DNA from: Verrucomicrobiota bacterium
Lineage (GTDB): Bacteria > Verrucomicrobiota > Verrucomicrobiia > Verrucomicrobiales > Verrucomicrobiaceae
NCBI GenBank assembly: GCA_021413535.1
Contig: JAIOQF010000180.1
Location: forward strand, 1-33,311
Direction: 5' to 3'
DNA length: 33,311 nt
Both the position numbers and the translations under genes were made by a program. The notes beneath the pieces are model-generated. The model was not told where the DNA came from. It worked only from the letters and a program-made list of their open reading frames with translations, and ran no database searches. This document shows positions 31,653-33,311 of the stretch, piece after piece (the stretch's first letter is position 1; the number at the start of each line of letters is the position of its first letter).

Positions 31653-33020
31653 ATGTCCGACTGGATTCCTCAACTCATCGCGCTCCTTGGCCAGGACTGC
31701 GTCACCGTCGAAGAACCGGTGCTGGTTGAACACAGCATCGACAAATGGTTTGCCTCGCATCCGCCGGACGTGGTCGTTTTTCCGGCGAACACCGCTCAAG
31801 TCAGTGCGCTGTTGCGTTTCGCCAGCGAAAGAAAAATACCCGTCACCCCACGCGGGGCGGGTGTGGGTTACGTGGGCGGCTGCGTGCCTTTGCAAGGCGG
31901 CATCGCGCTTTCAATGCGGCGCATGAATCGCATTTTGGAAATCAACGAGGCTGACGGCGTGGCCGTCGTGCAGCCGGGTGTCATCACCGGCGATCTGCAG
32001 GATGCGGTGAAAGAGCGCGGCTGGTTTTATCCGCCTGATCCCGCCAGTTTGCGCGAGTGCAGCCTGGGCGGAAACATCGCCACCAACGCCGGCGGCCCGC
32101 GCTGCATGAAATACGGTGTCACCCGCCACTACGTTCTCGGACTGGAAGTGGTGCTGGCCGATGGCACCGTGCTGCGCGCCGGTGGACGCTGCCACAAAAA
32201 CAAGACCGGCTTCGATCTCGTCGGTCTCTTCGTCGGCAGCGAAGGTATGTTGGGCGTCGTGACCGAGGCCACGCTGCGCCTTATTCCGCATCCGCCCATG
32301 CGCGCCATGCTCAGCGTGGGCTTTGAAACTTTCACTGAAGCCGCTGCAGCAGTGCAGACTATTTTTAGCAACGGCTTCCTGCCTTCCGCGATGGAGATCA
32401 GTGACCGCTACACGCTCCAGGCCGCGCGCAATTACATCGGCGAGGGCGTGCCGCACGGCGAGGCTCATTTATTGATTGAAGTCGATGGACTGGAAAAAAC
32501 GGTGCCGGTGGAGATTGAACTATTGCAAGCTCTGCTGGAACAACGCGGCGCGCTCGACATCGCCGCCGCGATGAGCGAAGTCGAATGCGAGATGCTCTGG
32601 AAGCTGCGTCGTGAATTTTCCTACAGCCTGCGCGCCACCGGCCTCACGAAACTCAACGAAGACATCGTCGTCCCGCGCGGCAAGCTCGTTGACCTCGTGC
32701 AGTTCACGGAAAAGCTCCAAGCTGACAGCGGTTTTCCTGTGGCTTGCTTCGGTCATGCGGGCGACGGCAACATCCACGTGAACGTCATGGTGAAAAATAT
32801 GGATGATCCCACCGAACGCGCTCGGGCTGATGCGACACTCGACAAGTTGTTTAGTTACGTCATTGACATCGGCGGCGCCATCACGGGCGAGCACGGCATT
32901 GGCATCGCCAAATGGCGCTGGTTCGCCGATGCCGTCGGCGCTGGTGCTGTTGAAACACACCGACGAATGAAAGCTGCGCTGGATCCGCAGGGGATTTTGA
33001 ATCCGGGGAAGTTTGTGTGA
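31653..33020 (+). CDS. FAD-linked oxidase, GlcD / D-lactate dehydrogenase family
   Basis: VTPRGAGVGYVGGCVPLQGGIALSM, ASLRECSLGGNIATNAGGPRCMKYGVTRHYVLGLEVVLADG, GLFVGSEGMLGVVTEATLRL, CFGHAGDGNIHVNVMV, GAITGEHGIGIAKWRW. Confidence 0.95.
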   Translation: MSDWIPQLIALLGQDCVTVEEPVLVEHSIDKWFASHPPDVVVFPANTAQVSALLRFASERKIPVTPRGAGVGYVGGCVPLQGGIALSMRRMNRILEINEADGVAVVQPGVITGDLQDAVKERGWFYPPDPASLRECSLGGNIATNAGGPRCMKYGVTRHYVLGLEVVLADGTVLRAGGRCHKNKTGFDLVGLFVGSEGMLGVVTEATLRLIPHPPMRAMLSVGFETFTEAAAAVQTIFSNGFLPSAMEISDRYTLQAARNYIGEGVPHGEAHLLIEVDGLEKTVPVEIELLQALLEQRGALDIAAAMSEVECEMLWKLRREFSYSLRATGLTKLNEDIVVPRGKLVDLVQFTEKLQADSGFPVACFGHAGDGNIHVNVMVKNMDDPTERARADATLDKLFSYVIDIGGAITGEHGIGIAKWRWFADAVGAGAVETHRRMKAALDPQGILNPGKFV

Positions 33021-33134
33021 AGCCACGTCGCCTCATATCTGATCAAATCGCAATTCGCTGTATTGGCATCATGAGAAACCCTGAATTCGTTCAGGCGGGT
33101 ATTTGCTCGTAAGGCGGCAGTGGCCTTGTCATGA

Positions 33135-33264
33135 CCGGGTGGGGGAGAACCCGGGAAACCGCCCGCTTGCTTCAGAAAACCAGATAATTAATTAAATCTG
33201 ATTTTCTTTATGAAAAATATTGCACTTGTTGAATATCTGGTATATTATTTATGGTAATAATATA
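33135..33264. other. Non-coding stretch with three successive inverted repeats and a sharp shift to AT-rich sequence
   Basis: CCGGGT/ACCCGG (33135-33154); GAAAACCAGAT-AATTAATTAA-ATCTGATTTTC (33175-33206, one mismatch); TATATTATT-TATGGT-AATAATATA (33241-33264). Confidence 0.55.
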
Positions 33265-33311
33265 TAACTATTGTTATTTGCATTAATTTGATTCTAGACT
33301 CGACCCATGGA

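Noticed and set aside
33131-33206. Hairpins at the right edge considered as a known riboswitch, retron msr/msd or group II intron end
   Set aside because: No consensus I could match by eye (cobalamin, guanidine, c-di-GMP, group II boundary); left as an unassigned structured region.

Overview
The window is GC-rich chromosomal DNA, and the gene families suggest a Verrucomicrobia/Planctomycetes-type bacterium (inference). It contains about 21 well-supported CDSs: a 5'-truncated glycoside-hydrolase-like gene, a DUF1501 + PSCyt1/DUF1549/DUF1553 pair, an EamA transporter, a 1356-aa membrane Ser/Thr kinase with duplicated LamG/DUF1080-like modules and C-terminal LRRs, two Gfo/Idh/MocA oxidoreductases (one broken by an in-frame TAA), pabB, HU, a gamma-carbonic-anhydrase-like hexapeptide protein, a DUF151 bifunctional nuclease, an RDD-SpoIIM-DUF4129/DUF4350-MoxR-DUF58 operon, a DUF5362-like membrane protein, an orphan secreted protein, an APC permease and a GlcD-type FAD oxidoreductase. 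The most striking feature is one uninterrupted ORF (15165..17411, minus) that joins a YwlE-like low-molecular-weight phosphatase, ribose-5-phosphate isomerase B and serine hydroxymethyltransferase. This follows the order of the ywlE-rpiB-(ywlG)-glyA neighbourhood of Bacillus. Other signals: a dispersed ACATGT-centred palindromic repeat with a compensatory base change (one copy supplies the stop codon of the fusion gene), a 3' remnant of a paralogue of the first gene, an attC-like inverted repeat beside an orphan gene, an overlapping small membrane ORF, and an AT-rich hairpin-dense right edge. No tRNA, rRNA, CRISPR array or transposase was recognised. All calls are from reading the sequence; no searches were run.
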